Shown: positions 1 to 9,329, counted from the first letter of the stretch. The stretch: DNA of 64,000 bases from Streptomyces odontomachi (GCF_024435355.1 NZ_JAMJWG010000025.1:62001-126000); one strand, 5' to 3'. Program-made: numbers and translations. The notes: a model not told the origin generated them from the sequence alone.

Positions 1-1
1 C

Positions 2-1810
2 TGCCTGGTCCTGGTCACCAGCAGGCGCCGGCTGACCGGCCTCGACCACGCCGTCCCGCTCAGCCTCGACGTGCTGCCGCTGCCCGACGCGGTCGCCCTG
101 TTCACGGACATCACCGGCCCGCAGAAGGACGTCGAGCCGGTACGCGACATCGTGCGGCTGTGCGGGCAGCTGCCGCTCGCCATCCGGATCGCGGCGGCCC
201 GGCTGCGGGCCCGCTCCAGCTGGACCCTCGACCATCTCGTCGACCGCCTGCGCGACCAGCGTCGCCGGCTGGGTGAGCTGTCCTCCGGACAGCGCGGTGT
301 CGCGGCGGCCATCAGCCTGTCCTACGGCCAGCTCCGCCCGGACCAGCAACAGGTGTTCCGGCTGCTCGGCCTGCACCCGGGCGCCGACGTCGACGCCGCC
401 GCCGCTGCCGCGCTCACCGGCACCGGGAGCCCCCAGGACGCCGAAGACGTCCTGGAGACTCTGCTCGACGCCCATCTGCTGCACCAGCACCACACCGGCC
501 GGTACCAGTTCCACGACCTCGTCCGTGCGCACGCCGCCCAGACCTGCCACGAGCACGAGCCGGCAACGGCCCGGCAGTCGGCCCTCACCCGGCTGCTCGA
601 CCACTACGCCGGCGCCGCGACGGCCGCCATGGACGTGGCCTACCCGAACGACATCCACCGCCGGCCCCGCTGGTCACGGCCCGCCGCCGCGCCGGCCGAC
701 GAGACCCGGGCCACGAGGTGGCTCGACGACGAGCAGGCCAACCTGCTCGACATGGCCGCACACGCCGCCGGACACGGCTGGCCCGCGCACGCGGTGCACC
801 TGTCGGCCACCCTGTCCCAGCACCTCGAGACCCGAGGGCACCTCATCGGCGCCGAACGGTTGCACACCGAGGCGGTGACCGCCGCACGGCGGATCGGCGA
901 CCGCGCCGGCGAACTGGCCGCTCTGAACGCGGCCGGCCTCGTCCACCGGCTGCGCGGCCGGCAGGACCCGTCCCGTGACTGCTACCAGCGCGCCCTCGAC
1001 CTGGCGCGCGACCTCGGCGACCGGCAGGGCGAACTCAACGCGGTACGGGGCCTCGGCAACAGCCACCACATGCAGGGCCACTTCACGCAAGCGGCCGGCC
1101 ACTACCGGCCGGCGCTGGCCCTCGCCCGCGCCATCGGCGACCAGGGCACCGAGGCCGACGTGCTGCGGGGCATCGGTGACATCCACCGGCTGCGTGGCGA
1201 GCACACCGCAGCGGCCGACCACTACCAGCAGGCCCTGGAGATCGCCATCGCCTACGGCGACCGCAACCGCGAGCTGCACGTGCTGTTCGGCCTCGGCAAC
1301 GTGCACTACTCACGCGGCCAGTTCGAGCCGGCCGCCGAGCACTACAGGCGCAGTCTGCGCCTGGCACGCGTCACCGGCGACCGCAAGGGCGAGCTGTACG
1401 CACTCCTCGGACTCGGTGACATCCACCGCATGCAGGGCCGGCCGGAGGCCGCGCTCGACACCTACCTCCAGGTGCTGGACCTCACCAAGACGATGGGCAA
1501 TCTCAACTACCAGTTCGAGGCCCTGCACGCCCTCGGGCACGCCTACCTGCTGGTCGGCGACGCCGACCGCGCGCTCACCCACCAGCAGGACGCCCTTGCC
1601 CTGGCGTGCAACCTGGAACAACTCAGTGACCAGGCCCGCGCCCACGACGGCCTGGCCCGCGTCCACCACGCACTCGGCCAGGGCGAGCAGGCCCGCCCGC
1701 ACTGGGCACGGTGCCTGGCCCTGCTCGACGAACTGGGCCTGACCGAGGTCGAGGACGTCAACGCGGAGTCGGTCAGGGCCCAGCTCGCCGAGCACATCCA
1801 CGCCCCGTAG
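2..1810 (+). CDS. AfsR-like NB-ARC/TPR regulator, C-terminal part (5' truncated by window)
   Basis: The reading frame is open from base 2, so the N-terminus lies outside the window. The first residues carry the end of an NB-ARC ATPase core (VTSRRRLTGL, then a GLPLA-type motif CGQLPLAIRIAAARL near base 150), followed by a winged-helix-like segment up to about base 620. From about base 850 to 1750 there are tandem 40-residue TPRs, visible as a 120-nt period with the recurring pattern GDR..GEL.AL.GLG..H...G....A..HY..AL.LA. This is the domain order of AfsR/SARP-type STAND regulators, which switch on ATP binding and usually control secondary metabolism. Whether a SARP DNA-binding domain precedes it cannot be seen. 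Confidence 0.85.
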   Translation, partial: CLVLVTSRRRLTGLDHAVPLSLDVLPLPDAVALFTDITGPQKDVEPVRDIVRLCGQLPLAIRIAAARLRARSSWTLDHLVDRLRDQRRRLGELSSGQRGVAAAISLSYGQLRPDQQQVFRLLGLHPGADVDAAAAAALTGTGSPQDAEDVLETLLDAHLLHQHHTGRYQFHDLVRAHAAQTCHEHEPATARQSALTRLLDHYAGAATAAMDVAYPNDIHRRPRWSRPAAAPADETRATRWLDDEQANLLDMAAHAAGHGWPAHAVHLSATLSQHLETRGHLIGAERLHTEAVTAARRIGDRAGELAALNAAGLVHRLRGRQDPSRDCYQRALDLARDLGDRQGELNAVRGLGNSHHMQGHFTQAAGHYRPALALARAIGDQGTEADVLRGIGDIHRLRGEHTAAADHYQQALEIAIAYGDRNRELHVLFGLGNVHYSRGQFEPAAEHYRRSLRLARVTGDRKGELYALLGLGDIHRMQGRPEAALDTYLQVLDLTKTMGNLNYQFEALHALGHAYLLVGDADRALTHQQDALALACNLEQLSDQARAHDGLARVHHALGQGEQARPHWARCLALLDELGLTEVEDVNAESVRAQLAEHIHAP

Positions 1811-1945
1811 CGGCGCGCGGATCGCCCGTAGGGGCGCGGGGCTCAGAGCGCCCACCGCACCACGTCCTCCAGCAGGTCCACGCCCGGCGCCGGCGCCGCC
1901 TCGTCGAAGTGCCGGCATCGGTCCCGGGCGCGCCGCCGGCCCCCG

Positions 1946-3178
1946 TCAGGCGGACTCCGGAAGGTCCGGTATCCGGCCGTCGACGGGCAGCGTGGGCACG
2001 TCCACCGGCACCGTCTCCGGGTACTTCAGGCCGGCTCCGGTGTTGAGCACGACGACCTCCTCGTCGCCGCGCAGCCAGCCCGACGCCCGCAACTGCTCCA
2101 CCGCGGCGAAGCAGGCGGCGCCCTCCGGGCAGATGAACGCGCCTTCGACGCGGGCCAGCGCCGCCTGCGCGGCGAGCAGGTCCTCGTCGGTGACGGCGAT
2201 GGCGGTACCGCCGGTCTCCCGGACCGCGTCCAGGACCAGGAAGTCACCGAGCGCCTTGGGCACGGTGATCCCGAACGCCACCGTGCGGGCGTCGGGGAAC
2301 GGCTCGCTCTCCCGTGCCCCGCGCTCGTAGGCCTCGACGATCGGCGCGCAACCGGTCGCCTGCACGGCCACCAGGCGGGGCAGGTCACCGTCGATCCAGC
2401 CCAGCTCGCGCAGCTCCAGCAGCGCCTTGTGGATGCCGATGATGCCGACGCCGCCGCCGGTCGGGTAGAGGATCACATCCGGCATCCGCCAGCCGAGCTG
2501 TTCGACGATCTCGTAGCCCATCGTCTTCTTGCCCTCGATGCGGTAGGGCTCCTTGAGGGTGGAGATCTCCTGGTAGCCGGTGCGTTCGGCGACGGCGGCG
2601 GCCACCAGCCGGCCGGCGTCCCCGATCAGACCGTCCACCAGGTACAGCTCGGCGCCGGAGACCACGCACTCGGTGCGGGTGATCTCGGGGGCGTCCGTGG
2701 GCATCGCGACCAGGCTGCGCATGCCGGCCCGGGCCGCGTACAGCGACCAGGCGGCGCCGGCGTTGCCGTTGGTCGGCATCGCGATGCCGGTGACCCCGAG
2801 TTCGGCGGCGCGCGACACGCCGACCGCCGCACCGCGTGCCTTGAAGCTGCCGCTGGGGATGAGGCTCTCGTCCTTCATCCTCAGCGCGGGAACGCCCAGC
2901 GCCGCGCCGTAGCGCGGCAGGTCGAGCAGCGGGGTCATGCCCTCGCCGAGGGAGACCACGTTCCTCTCGGACCGTACGGGCAGCATCTCGTGGTACCGCC
3001 ACAGCGAGGCGGGGCGAGCGGCGATCTCCTCCTTGGTCACCGTGGCCCGGACCCGTTCCACGTCGTACCGGGCCAGCAGCGGCGCGCCGGCCGGGGAGGT
3101 GCCCTGGATCACGTCCGGATCGTGCCGGCTGCCGGTCCGTGAGCATTCCAGATGGGACAGGGCGGAGTACGCGGGCAT
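1946..3178 (-). CDS. thrC: Threonine synthase (PLP-dependent)
   Basis: The 410-residue protein converts O-phosphohomoserine to threonine. The PLP-lysine motif SGSFKARG, the phosphate-binding loop PTGGGVGIIG and the N-terminal LECSRTG segment match threonine synthase of the long, plant/actinobacterial type. The second cysteine of the usual N-terminal zinc-like ribbon is replaced (CSRTG rather than CSRCG). The ATG at 3178 is preferred over an in-frame upstream start because GAAGGGA lies just before it and the conserved N-terminus MPAYSALSHLECS begins there. It is a monocistronic gene facing the AfsR-like gene tail-to-tail. A related threonine/serine deaminase-family PLP enzyme lies at 22300, but the two are unlinked. 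Confidence 0.9.
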   Translation of the reverse strand: MPAYSALSHLECSRTGSRHDPDVIQGTSPAGAPLLARYDVERVRATVTKEEIAARPASLWRYHEMLPVRSERNVVSLGEGMTPLLDLPRYGAALGVPALRMKDESLIPSGSFKARGAAVGVSRAAELGVTGIAMPTNGNAGAAWSLYAARAGMRSLVAMPTDAPEITRTECVVSGAELYLVDGLIGDAGRLVAAAVAERTGYQEISTLKEPYRIEGKKTMGYEIVEQLGWRMPDVILYPTGGGVGIIGIHKALLELRELGWIDGDLPRLVAVQATGCAPIVEAYERGARESEPFPDARTVAFGITVPKALGDFLVLDAVRETGGTAIAVTDEDLLAAQAALARVEGAFICPEGAACFAAVEQLRASGWLRGDEEVVVLNTGAGLKYPETVPVDVPTLPVDGRIPDLPESA

Positions 3179-3320
3179 GGGGTCCCTTCGCTGGTCTGGC
3201 CCGCACCCGGCCCGCACACGGGCCGGCCGGGGCTCGGGTGGCGGTGGCCATCCAGAGCAGATCCCATGCCGCGTACATCAGTCAAGCGTTCAACTTGCTC
3301 GGGGAGCGGCGGGCCCGAGC

Positions 3321-3360
3321 ACGGACGAAGACGGATGAAGACGGATGAAGCCGAACGAAG
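3321..3360. repeat. 10-bp tandem repeat upstream of thrC
   Basis: Three adjacent 10-bp units (ACGGACGAAG, ACGGATGAAG, ACGGATGAAG) and one degenerate unit lie in the spacer between thrC and the DUF4232 gene. The period is one helical turn. No function is evident. Confidence 0.6.
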
Positions 3361-3475
3361 AACGAAGAAAGGCGGACGAGGGCCGTGGCCGAATGGGGGG
3401 CGGTCACGACCCTCGTCCTGGTTCCGGTGCACTCCGGCTCAGGGTGCGCACCGGACGTGGGTGGGTGCGCCGCGA

Positions 3476-4174
3476 CTACCGGTTCCCGTGCACCGGTCCG
3501 ACCCGCAGGTTCTGGACGGTGGAACCGACGCACTCGTCCTTGTTCCACGGGATGTTCGTCGACTCCTTCTGGTTCGGCGGGTAGACCCGCAGCGTCGGAA
3601 CGTTCGTCAGGTCGCACTCGTCGGCCGAGTAGCCGCCCTGGCCGTTGACGGTCTCCACCTCGGCCCAGGCGTGCCCGTTCGGCAGCAGCGTCACGGACTT
3701 GGTGCTGCCGGCGGTGCGCACGGCCGCCTTGCCGAGCTGGGTGTTGTGGGCCTTGACGAAGGAGACGCCGGGGTAGCCGGTCAGGGTGCACGGCTGGCTG
3801 CCGGTGTTCTGGAAGACGATCTGGAAGCCGGTGTGGCCGGCGGCGCTGCTGGTGTTCTCGGTGGTCGTCTTCAGCCGGCTGGTCGCACAGGCCGCGGGCC
3901 CACCGGCCGCGGACTTGCCCTGGGAGCCGGCGGAGCCGGACGTGCCGGACCCGCTGGAGGACTCGGAGCCGCTCGACGACTCGGAGCCACCGGACGAGCC
4001 GGTCGGCCCGGACCCGGTCTTGCCGTTGGACGTGTCGCTGTCGCTCGTCGCGGCGGACGAGCCGCTGGTGTCGGACGAGGACGAGGCGTCGTCGGGCCCG
4101 CAGGCGGTCAGCGCGAGTCCGAGGGCGACGAGCACGACGGCCGGAACGCCGCGGCGAGCGGTCTTGGTGAGCAT
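3476..4174 (-). CDS. Secreted lipoprotein with DUF4232 domain
   Basis: The 232-residue protein has a type II (lipoprotein) signal peptide ending in a lipobox LTAC at about residue 23, then a long Ser/Gly/Thr-rich linker to about residue 95, and a C-terminal globular domain. That domain (CATSRLK, PCTLTGYPGVSF, WAEVE) is the DUF4232 fold common in Streptomyces exported proteins, for which no biochemical role is established. The start at 4174 fits GAGGAA upstream and puts the hydrophobic core at the N-terminus. The longer in-frame extension to 4480 has no coding character. It is probably anchored on the outer membrane face. Confidence 0.85.
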   Translation of the reverse strand: MLTKTARRGVPAVVLVALGLALTACGPDDASSSSDTSGSSAATSDSDTSNGKTGSGPTGSSGGSESSSGSESSSGSGTSGSAGSQGKSAAGGPAACATSRLKTTTENTSSAAGHTGFQIVFQNTGSQPCTLTGYPGVSFVKAHNTQLGKAAVRTAGSTKSVTLLPNGHAWAEVETVNGQGGYSADECDLTNVPTLRVYPPNQKESTNIPWNKDECVGSTVQNLRVGPVHGNR

Positions 4175-4472
4175 GGCGGTTCCTCTTCTTCCGTAGGGGG
4201 TGGCGGTTGTTCCGCTGGGGAAGACCTTGCCCGGCTGCCCTCGGTCAACGTGCGTTACACGCCGGATACGAAATACGTACGGCGCGAGCACATTCGAGGA
4301 GACGTCCACGCCGTTCGACCGCCCGGGTGCACGGCGCGCCCGCCGGCGTCCCGTCCGACCGCGCGACGGGCGTCCCTGGCCTGGCCGGTCCGCGCCCCTC
4401 TGGGGTCGGCGGCACCCGCGGTGGAGAAGTAGGGTCTGGCTCGGTCCGCCCGATCCCCTGTTGGAGTCCCCG

Positions 4473-5210
4473 ATGAGCACCCCACCCTACCCACCGCCCG
4501 GCGCACAACCCCCCGCGTCGCCCGCCGCCCCTCCGGCCTACGCCGCGCCCCCGTCCGCGTACGGAGCCCCCGCCCCGCAGGGCGCACCGCCACAGCAGGG
4601 TTACGGCTACCCGGGACCCCAGCAGGGCCATCCCGGGCCCCAGCAGGCGTACCCGCAGAACGCCGCGCAGGCGTACCCGCAGCAGCAGTCGTACCCGGCG
4701 CCGCAGCAGTACGGTGCACCGCCTCAGCAGTACGGCGCGCCGCCGCAGCAGATATCGCCCCAGCATGTGCAGCAGCAGCCCTACGGGGGCATGGCGCCCA
4801 TGCCGATGCCCATGGGTGCCGGTGCGGGTGCCGGTGCCGCCGGCTGCGAAGTCTGCGGGGCCGCGCCCGCCGCGCAGGTCACCATCCGTGGCCACCAGGG
4901 CATGGTGCTGATGATGCGCTTCCTGAAGCGCCGCGGGGTGTTCTGCCGCAGCTGCGGCCTGGCCATCTGGCGTGAGATGCAGTCCGACACCATGGTGCAG
5001 GGCTGGTGGGGCATGGCGTCGGCGTTCATCACCCCGCTCACGCTGCTGTTCAATCTCCTCGTCCTGTCCACCATCCGCGGCGTCCCCGCCCCTGCCGCCA
5101 TGGGATGGCGCCCGCCCGCCGACCCCGGCAAGCCGGTGATGCTCCGGCCGGGCGCCCTGTTCCTCCTCCTGCCCCTGGTGCTGATCATCGCGATCGCGAC
5201 GTCTCCGTGA
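4473..5210 (+). CDS. Pro/Gln/Tyr-rich protein with zinc-ribbon and two membrane segments
   Basis: The 245-residue protein starts with about 115 residues of P, Q, A, Y and G repeats (YGAPPQQYGAPPQQ). A cysteine module follows (CEVCG, then CRSCG about 45 residues later) that should bind one zinc ion, with two hydrophobic stretches in the last 80 residues (around WGMASAFITPLTLLFNLLVL and GALFLLLPLVLIIAIA). This layout suggests a cytoplasmic disordered arm and zinc ribbon tethered to the membrane. The zinc-ribbon plus paired TM part resembles a family common in Streptomyces without known function. The ATG at 4473 follows GGAG by about 7 nt. Confidence 0.8.
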   Translation: MSTPPYPPPGAQPPASPAAPPAYAAPPSAYGAPAPQGAPPQQGYGYPGPQQGHPGPQQAYPQNAAQAYPQQQSYPAPQQYGAPPQQYGAPPQQISPQHVQQQPYGGMAPMPMPMGAGAGAGAAGCEVCGAAPAAQVTIRGHQGMVLMMRFLKRRGVFCRSCGLAIWREMQSDTMVQGWWGMASAFITPLTLLFNLLVLSTIRGVPAPAAMGWRPPADPGKPVMLRPGALFLLLPLVLIIAIATSP

Positions 5211-5275
5211 CGCCGTCCCGGCAGCAGCCGAGAATTCGGGAGCGGAATCTCGGGGGCGTCTGGGACAGTCATCGA

Positions 5276-5944
5276 GTGGGGACGAGTGCGGATGGCACAG
5301 CGCGGGCCGAGTGCGCGGCGCGGGCCGAGTACGAGGCTCATGTGACGGTGCGCTGCGCGGAGGGCGACCTGCCCCGGCTGCGGTCGTGGGCCGAGGACGC
5401 CGGGCTGAAGCTGACCCGGATCGTGCTCGCCCGCGGCCGGATGGTGTCGCAGCCGATGCTGACGCTGCGCGGAGCGGAGAGCTTCGACGGGCAGCGCAGG
5501 GCTGCCGAGGCGCTGGCGGAGCGGCTGGGCCGGGTCGGTTTCGCGTCCTCACGGGTGAAGATCGAGGCCTCGCCGTGGGCGCCGGAGGTTCCTCAGGACG
5601 ACTGCGAGGCGGCCGGTCTGGGCCCGGGCCGCTACTTCGAGCATCACCTCAAGCTGCTCCTGGACACGGGCGACGACCTCGAGGAACTGGCCGCGCTCGC
5701 CAGCAGGCACGGCGCACACCTGTCCTGGAACGCTCGCCGGGTACGGGCCGCCGGGCGTCACGAGCGGTTTGTCACCCAGCGCTGCCATGGTGTGGGGGCG
5801 CGCCGGGCCGGGCTCAGGCTCGCGGCGCTACGCGATGCGGTGCAGGTGGCCCATCATGTGCTGTCCGTGGAGCGGGAGTTCGTCCTGTACGACAGCAATC
5901 CGTCGGTCGACGACGGGTGGATCACGGAAGGACCGATGCCATGA
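5276..5944 (+). CDS. Conserved actinobacterial protein coupled to AbiEii-like gene
   Basis: A protein of about 222 residues of unknown function. A conserved core begins at YEAHVTVRC and continues through KLTRIVLARG, SQPMLTLRG and VKIEASPWAPEVPQ. I recognise this as a family that recurs next to nucleotidyltransferases in Streptomyces, but it has no established activity. Its stop overlaps the start of the next gene (ATGA at 5941), so the two are translationally coupled. The GTG at 5276 is an uncertain start. A GTG at 5207 overlaps the previous stop, and a GTG at 5342 sits right at the conserved core with GAGG upstream. Confidence 0.7.
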   Translation: MGTSADGTARAECAARAEYEAHVTVRCAEGDLPRLRSWAEDAGLKLTRIVLARGRMVSQPMLTLRGAESFDGQRRAAEALAERLGRVGFASSRVKIEASPWAPEVPQDDCEAAGLGPGRYFEHHLKLLLDTGDDLEELAALASRHGAHLSWNARRVRAAGRHERFVTQRCHGVGARRAGLRLAALRDAVQVAHHVLSVEREFVLYDSNPSVDDGWITEGPMP

Positions 5945-6969
5945 CCGGTGCGGAGTCCGGCACGACCCGGACTTGGTATGACCACGGCTGGCGCAAGTCG
6001 GTGCTCCCGACGGAACCTCTCGGCGAGGAGGACCGCACGGCCATTGGCCTGCCGCGAACCCTGCGGCCGTTGGCGGGCGAGGACCTGACGCAGGGCACGG
6101 TGTTCGATCCGGCGCTCAAGCAGTACACCAGCGCGTACCGGGCGGCGGATCCGTCGTTCGATGACCCGGCGAGGACCGGTGCGTGGCGAGCGGCGCGGCG
6201 CCAGGCCATGGACCTGGTGCTGGCGGCGATCGCCGGCTCCCCGTGGGCCGCCTCGCTGGTCCTGCGTGGCAGCGTGCTGATGGCGGCATGGTTCGGCGAG
6301 GCCGCCCGGGAGCCGGGCGACCTGGACTTCGTGGTGGTACCCGCCGACTGGGGCATCGAGGACGACCGCACGGCCGCGCTGTTCGACGGCATCCCCCAGG
6401 TGGTGCAGGGTGCGGCCGAGGAGTGCGGGAGCGGCCTGCGGCTGGCGGCCGAGGACGCCGTCAGCGATGACATATGGACCTACGACCGGGTCCCGGGGCG
6501 CCGTCTGGTGCTGCCCTGGTCGGCACCGGGGCTGCCGGGCGGCCAGGTGCAGATCGACTTCGTCTTCAACGAGCAGCTGCCCAGGGCCGTCACCACGACC
6601 CGGGTCCCGGCCCTGGGCGGCGACGGTGAGGGCGCGCTCCTCCGGACGGTGACCCCGGAGCTCTCCCTGGCCTGGAAGGTCATGTGGCTGATCAACGACA
6701 GCTATCCCCAGGGCAAGGACCTCTACGACGCCGTCCTGCTCGCCGAGCGGTACCCGCTGCCGTACGCACGACTGGCGGAGGTGTTCCGGCTCTCCGGCGA
6801 GTGGCCGCACGCCGACCGGCAGGACGTGCGTCTGGAGGACTTCGACGAGATCAACGAGTACGTCGAGTGGGAGGACTTCCTCACGGAGTACCCGCATGTC
6901 GACGCGACGGGGCAGGAGTACGTGGGGCGGTTGGTCGAGGCCCTGACACCGACGTTCGCGCGTCCGTAG
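5941..6969 (+). CDS. AbiEii/MenT-like nucleotidyltransferase-fold protein
   Basis: The 342-residue protein has the core signature of the AbiEii/AbiGii (DUF1814) nucleotidyltransferase superfamily: LVLRGSVLMAAWF (the GS helix) followed about 12 residues later by the metal-binding DLDFVVVP, then a third acidic strand VQIDFVF. C-terminal to it, SLAWKVMWL and GKDLYDAVLL match the conserved K and D of this family. Members include type IV toxin-antitoxin toxins that pyrimidylate tRNA (MenT) and phage-exclusion toxins (AbiE). Here the partner is not a recognisable AbiEi antitoxin but the unknown protein encoded just upstream with a 4-bp overlap. Confidence 0.75.
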   Translation: MTGAESGTTRTWYDHGWRKSVLPTEPLGEEDRTAIGLPRTLRPLAGEDLTQGTVFDPALKQYTSAYRAADPSFDDPARTGAWRAARRQAMDLVLAAIAGSPWAASLVLRGSVLMAAWFGEAAREPGDLDFVVVPADWGIEDDRTAALFDGIPQVVQGAAEECGSGLRLAAEDAVSDDIWTYDRVPGRRLVLPWSAPGLPGGQVQIDFVFNEQLPRAVTTTRVPALGGDGEGALLRTVTPELSLAWKVMWLINDSYPQGKDLYDAVLLAERYPLPYARLAEVFRLSGEWPHADRQDVRLEDFDEINEYVEWEDFLTEYPHVDATGQEYVGRLVEALTPTFARP

Positions 6970-7008
6970 GGCCGTTCCGTAGTCCCTGGGTCCCCGCTGG
7001 GGGGAGGG

Positions 7009-7884
7009 TCAGCAGCCTCCTCGCGTGTCGCCTCGTCCGACGGGCGAGGAGGAGAGGATCGGATTGAGGGGTGAAGCGGGCACCTCCCCCACGCCCACCC
7101 CCGGCATCCAGCACTTCAGGTCGTTGCGCTGGGCGTCGTTGGTGGGCTCGGCGATGGTGTTCCGGGCGTCCATGTAGATGACGGTCATCACCTTGCGGGC
7201 GGACGCGGACCGGTTGGACGCGGCACGGTGGAAGGTCCAGCCCTGGTGGAAGCTGACGTCGCCCAGCCGGAACGGCGTCTCCACCAGCTCGAAGTCCTGC
7301 TCGGCCAGCGCCCGCTGCACCTCACGCTCGGAATCGTCGCTGATCGGCAGGTCACGTCCGAACGCGAAACGGTGACTGCCGGCCGCGAACGCCAGCGGCC
7401 CCATCTCGTCCGGGGTGTCCTGCAACGGCACCCACGCGGTGACGGTGCGGTCCGTGGCCAGCGGCCAGTAGTACTGGTCGGCGTGCCAGGGGGTGATGCC
7501 GCCGCCGGGCTCCTTGTACAGGGCCTGGTCGTGGTAGAGCCGGACGTCGTCCACGCCCAGCAGCTCGGCGGCGATACGCGCGAGGCGTCGCGAGAACACG
7601 AACTCCGCGACCCGCTCGCTGTGCCGCCACAGGTTGATGACCTGGAGGAACGCCTTGCCGTAGGTGTCACGCTCGGCGAGCGGCAGGTGCTGCGTGTTCA
7701 GCTCGATCACCTTGCCGGTGATCTCCGGCTCGTACGCGGCGAGGGTCTCGGGCGACAGTACCCCGGACAGCTTGACGAAGCCGTGGTCGTCGAAGTGCTG
7801 GCGGGAAACGGCGTCCAGGGCGTAGGGCTGGTGGAGGTCGTAGGGGACTGCCGACTCCGTCTCAACGGATTCCGTGGATGTCAT
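7009..7884 (-). CDS. Phytanoyl-CoA dioxygenase (PhyH) family Fe(II)/2-oxoglutarate oxygenase
   Basis: The 291-residue protein has the facial-triad signature: WHADQYYW supplies the H-x-D pair and FHRAASNRS the distal histidine, with a conserved Arg nearby for 2-oxoglutarate. The segment GPLAFAAGSHRF is typical of PhyH oxygenases, including the ectoine-hydroxylase-like branch. The substrate is not predictable. It is transcribed divergently from an AraC regulator with 112 bp between the start codons, so that regulator probably controls it. The ATG at 7884 begins the conserved region. A longer in-frame start at 7920 is less likely. Confidence 0.85.
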   Translation of the reverse strand: MTSTESVETESAVPYDLHQPYALDAVSRQHFDDHGFVKLSGVLSPETLAAYEPEITGKVIELNTQHLPLAERDTYGKAFLQVINLWRHSERVAEFVFSRRLARIAAELLGVDDVRLYHDQALYKEPGGGITPWHADQYYWPLATDRTVTAWVPLQDTPDEMGPLAFAAGSHRFAFGRDLPISDDSEREVQRALAEQDFELVETPFRLGDVSFHQGWTFHRAASNRSASARKVMTVIYMDARNTIAEPTNDAQRNDLKCWMPGVGVGEVPASPLNPILSSSPVGRGDTRGGC

Positions 7885-7996
7885 GCACCCAGGCTGGCCG
7901 CACGCCGCGCGACCGGCCACGCCTGTGATGGCGAATACCGGTACTTTCTTGCCCGCATTCCGGGTTGCGGGCCGGGGAACGGGGCATCACGGCAGG

Positions 7997-8887
7997 ATGC
8001 GAGCGACGTTCGAGCATGTCGTCCCCACGCCCGCGATGTCGTGGAAACTCTGGGTGCGCAGCGAACCGCGGTTCTCCTCACACTGGCACTTCCACCCCGA
8101 GTTCGAACTGACCCTGATCACCCGCGGCACCGGCACCCGCGTGGTCGGCGACAGCGTGCAGGACTACGGGCCGGGTGACCTGACGTTGCTCGGCCCCGAC
8201 CTGCCGCACTCGTACGCGTCGGCGCCGCCGGCGCCCGAACGGGACGGTCCGGGCGGACATCAGGTACACGAGGCGGTCGTGGTGCAGTTCCGCCGCGACT
8301 TCCTCGGCCCGGACCTCTTCGACCGGCCCGAGTTCGCGCCGGTGGGCGCGCTGCTGGAACGGGCGTCGCGGGGCCTGCACTTCCCCCGCCCTACCGACCC
8401 CGTCGGCTCCCCCGCCCCCACCGACTCCCCCGAGGAACTCCTGGGCCTCCCCCCGGCCGAACGAACCCTGGGCCTGCTCCGCCTCCTGGTCCACCTCGCC
8501 GACCGCGACGACAACCGCCCGCTCGCCGGCGCCCGGTACAGCCCGTCGCTCAACCGTGCCGCGGGCCAGCGCATCGACGCGATGATGCGGCTCCTGCACG
8601 CGTCGTACGCGCGCCCCATCGCCCTGGAGGAGGTGGCCGAGGCGGCGCACATGGCCCCCACGTCGGCCAGCCGCTTCTTCCGCCGCACCACCGGCACGAC
8701 CATCACCGGCTACCTCAACGGCCTCCGGGTGCAGGCCGCGTGCCACCTGCTGGCGGAGACCGACCGACGCATCGCCGACATCGCCGCTGACTGCGGTTAC
8801 GGCAACCTGGCCAACTTCAACCGGCGCTTCCGGGAGGTGCGGGGGATGGCGCCCCGCGAGTACCGCGCCCGGTTGCGGGAGGGGTGA
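7997..8887 (+). CDS. AraC-family transcriptional regulator
   Basis: The 296-residue protein has an N-terminal cupin-like sensing domain (HWHFHPEFELTLITRG, GDLTLLGPDLPHSY) and a C-terminal pair of HTH motifs (IALEEVAEAAHMAPTSASRFF and RRIADIAADCGYGNLANFNR, ending GMAPREYRAR), the AraC/XylS signature. The HWHFH.E motif is typical of sugar- or metabolite-sensing members. The divergent PhyH oxygenase gene is the obvious target. Confidence 0.88.
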   Translation: MRATFEHVVPTPAMSWKLWVRSEPRFSSHWHFHPEFELTLITRGTGTRVVGDSVQDYGPGDLTLLGPDLPHSYASAPPAPERDGPGGHQVHEAVVVQFRRDFLGPDLFDRPEFAPVGALLERASRGLHFPRPTDPVGSPAPTDSPEELLGLPPAERTLGLLRLLVHLADRDDNRPLAGARYSPSLNRAAGQRIDAMMRLLHASYARPIALEEVAEAAHMAPTSASRFFRRTTGTTITGYLNGLRVQAACHLLAETDRRIADIAADCGYGNLANFNRRFREVRGMAPREYRARLREG

Positions 8888-8906
8888 GCGACCGCTCCCG
8901 GCCCGG

Positions 8907-9329
8907 TCAACCACCGCCGTGCAACGGCAGCCCCGCGACCACGGAGGTGCCCCGGACGGGGCGGGGTCGGACCGTCCAGGCGGCGGCCAGCCGGTCGACG
9001 ATGACGAGGCCCCGGCCGGCCTCGGCCGCCGCGTCCGGGTACCTCAGCGCGGGCAGCTTGCCGCCGGGGTCGCCCGGGTCGGACACGGCGACCCAGTAGT
9101 GGCCGTCGGCCGGCCACAGCACGAGTTCGACCAGATCCTCGTCCTCGGCGTCGGCCCCGTATCGGATGGCGTTGGTGACCAGCTCGGAGGTCAACAGCCC
9201 CAGCTCGTCGGCGAGCTGGCCCCGCACCCCTTTGGGCAGCGCACCGGCCACGGCACACCGGGCCCGTCGCACGGAGAGCGGACGGGCGGGGAAGCGCCAG
9301 TGGGCGGGTACGACGGGGATTTCGGGCAT
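8907..9329 (-). CDS. Short HATPase (anti-sigma/RsbW-like ATP-binding) protein, triad 1
   Basis: The 140-residue protein has a GHKL ATPase fold: the N-box LGLLTSELVTNAIRYGA, the G1 box VSDPGDPGG and a G2 region AGRGLVIVDRLA. Such short ATPases in Streptomyces resemble RsbW/SpoIIAB anti-sigma kinases and are commonly encoded next to XRE regulators and DUF397 proteins. It is divergent from the XRE gene at 9544. A paralogue with the same N-terminus (IPxVPAHWRFPARP) lies at 37348. The start at 9329 is supported by that paralogue. Confidence 0.85.
   Translation of the reverse strand: MPEIPVVPAHWRFPARPLSVRRARCAVAGALPKGVRGQLADELGLLTSELVTNAIRYGADAEDEDLVELVLWPADGHYWVAVSDPGDPGGKLPALRYPDAAAEAGRGLVIVDRLAAAWTVRPRPVRGTSVVAGLPLHGGG

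Noticed and set aside
674..1306. Long antisense frame within the AfsR-like TPR region
   Set aside because: This is a mirror of the GC-rich 120-nt TPR repeats in another frame, with no ribosome site or family match.
1843..1932. Minus-strand tail reading CRHFDEAAPAPGVDLLEDV then stop, next to thrC
   Set aside because: It looks like a protein C-terminus but has no start and is under 100 bp; too little to call a pseudogene.
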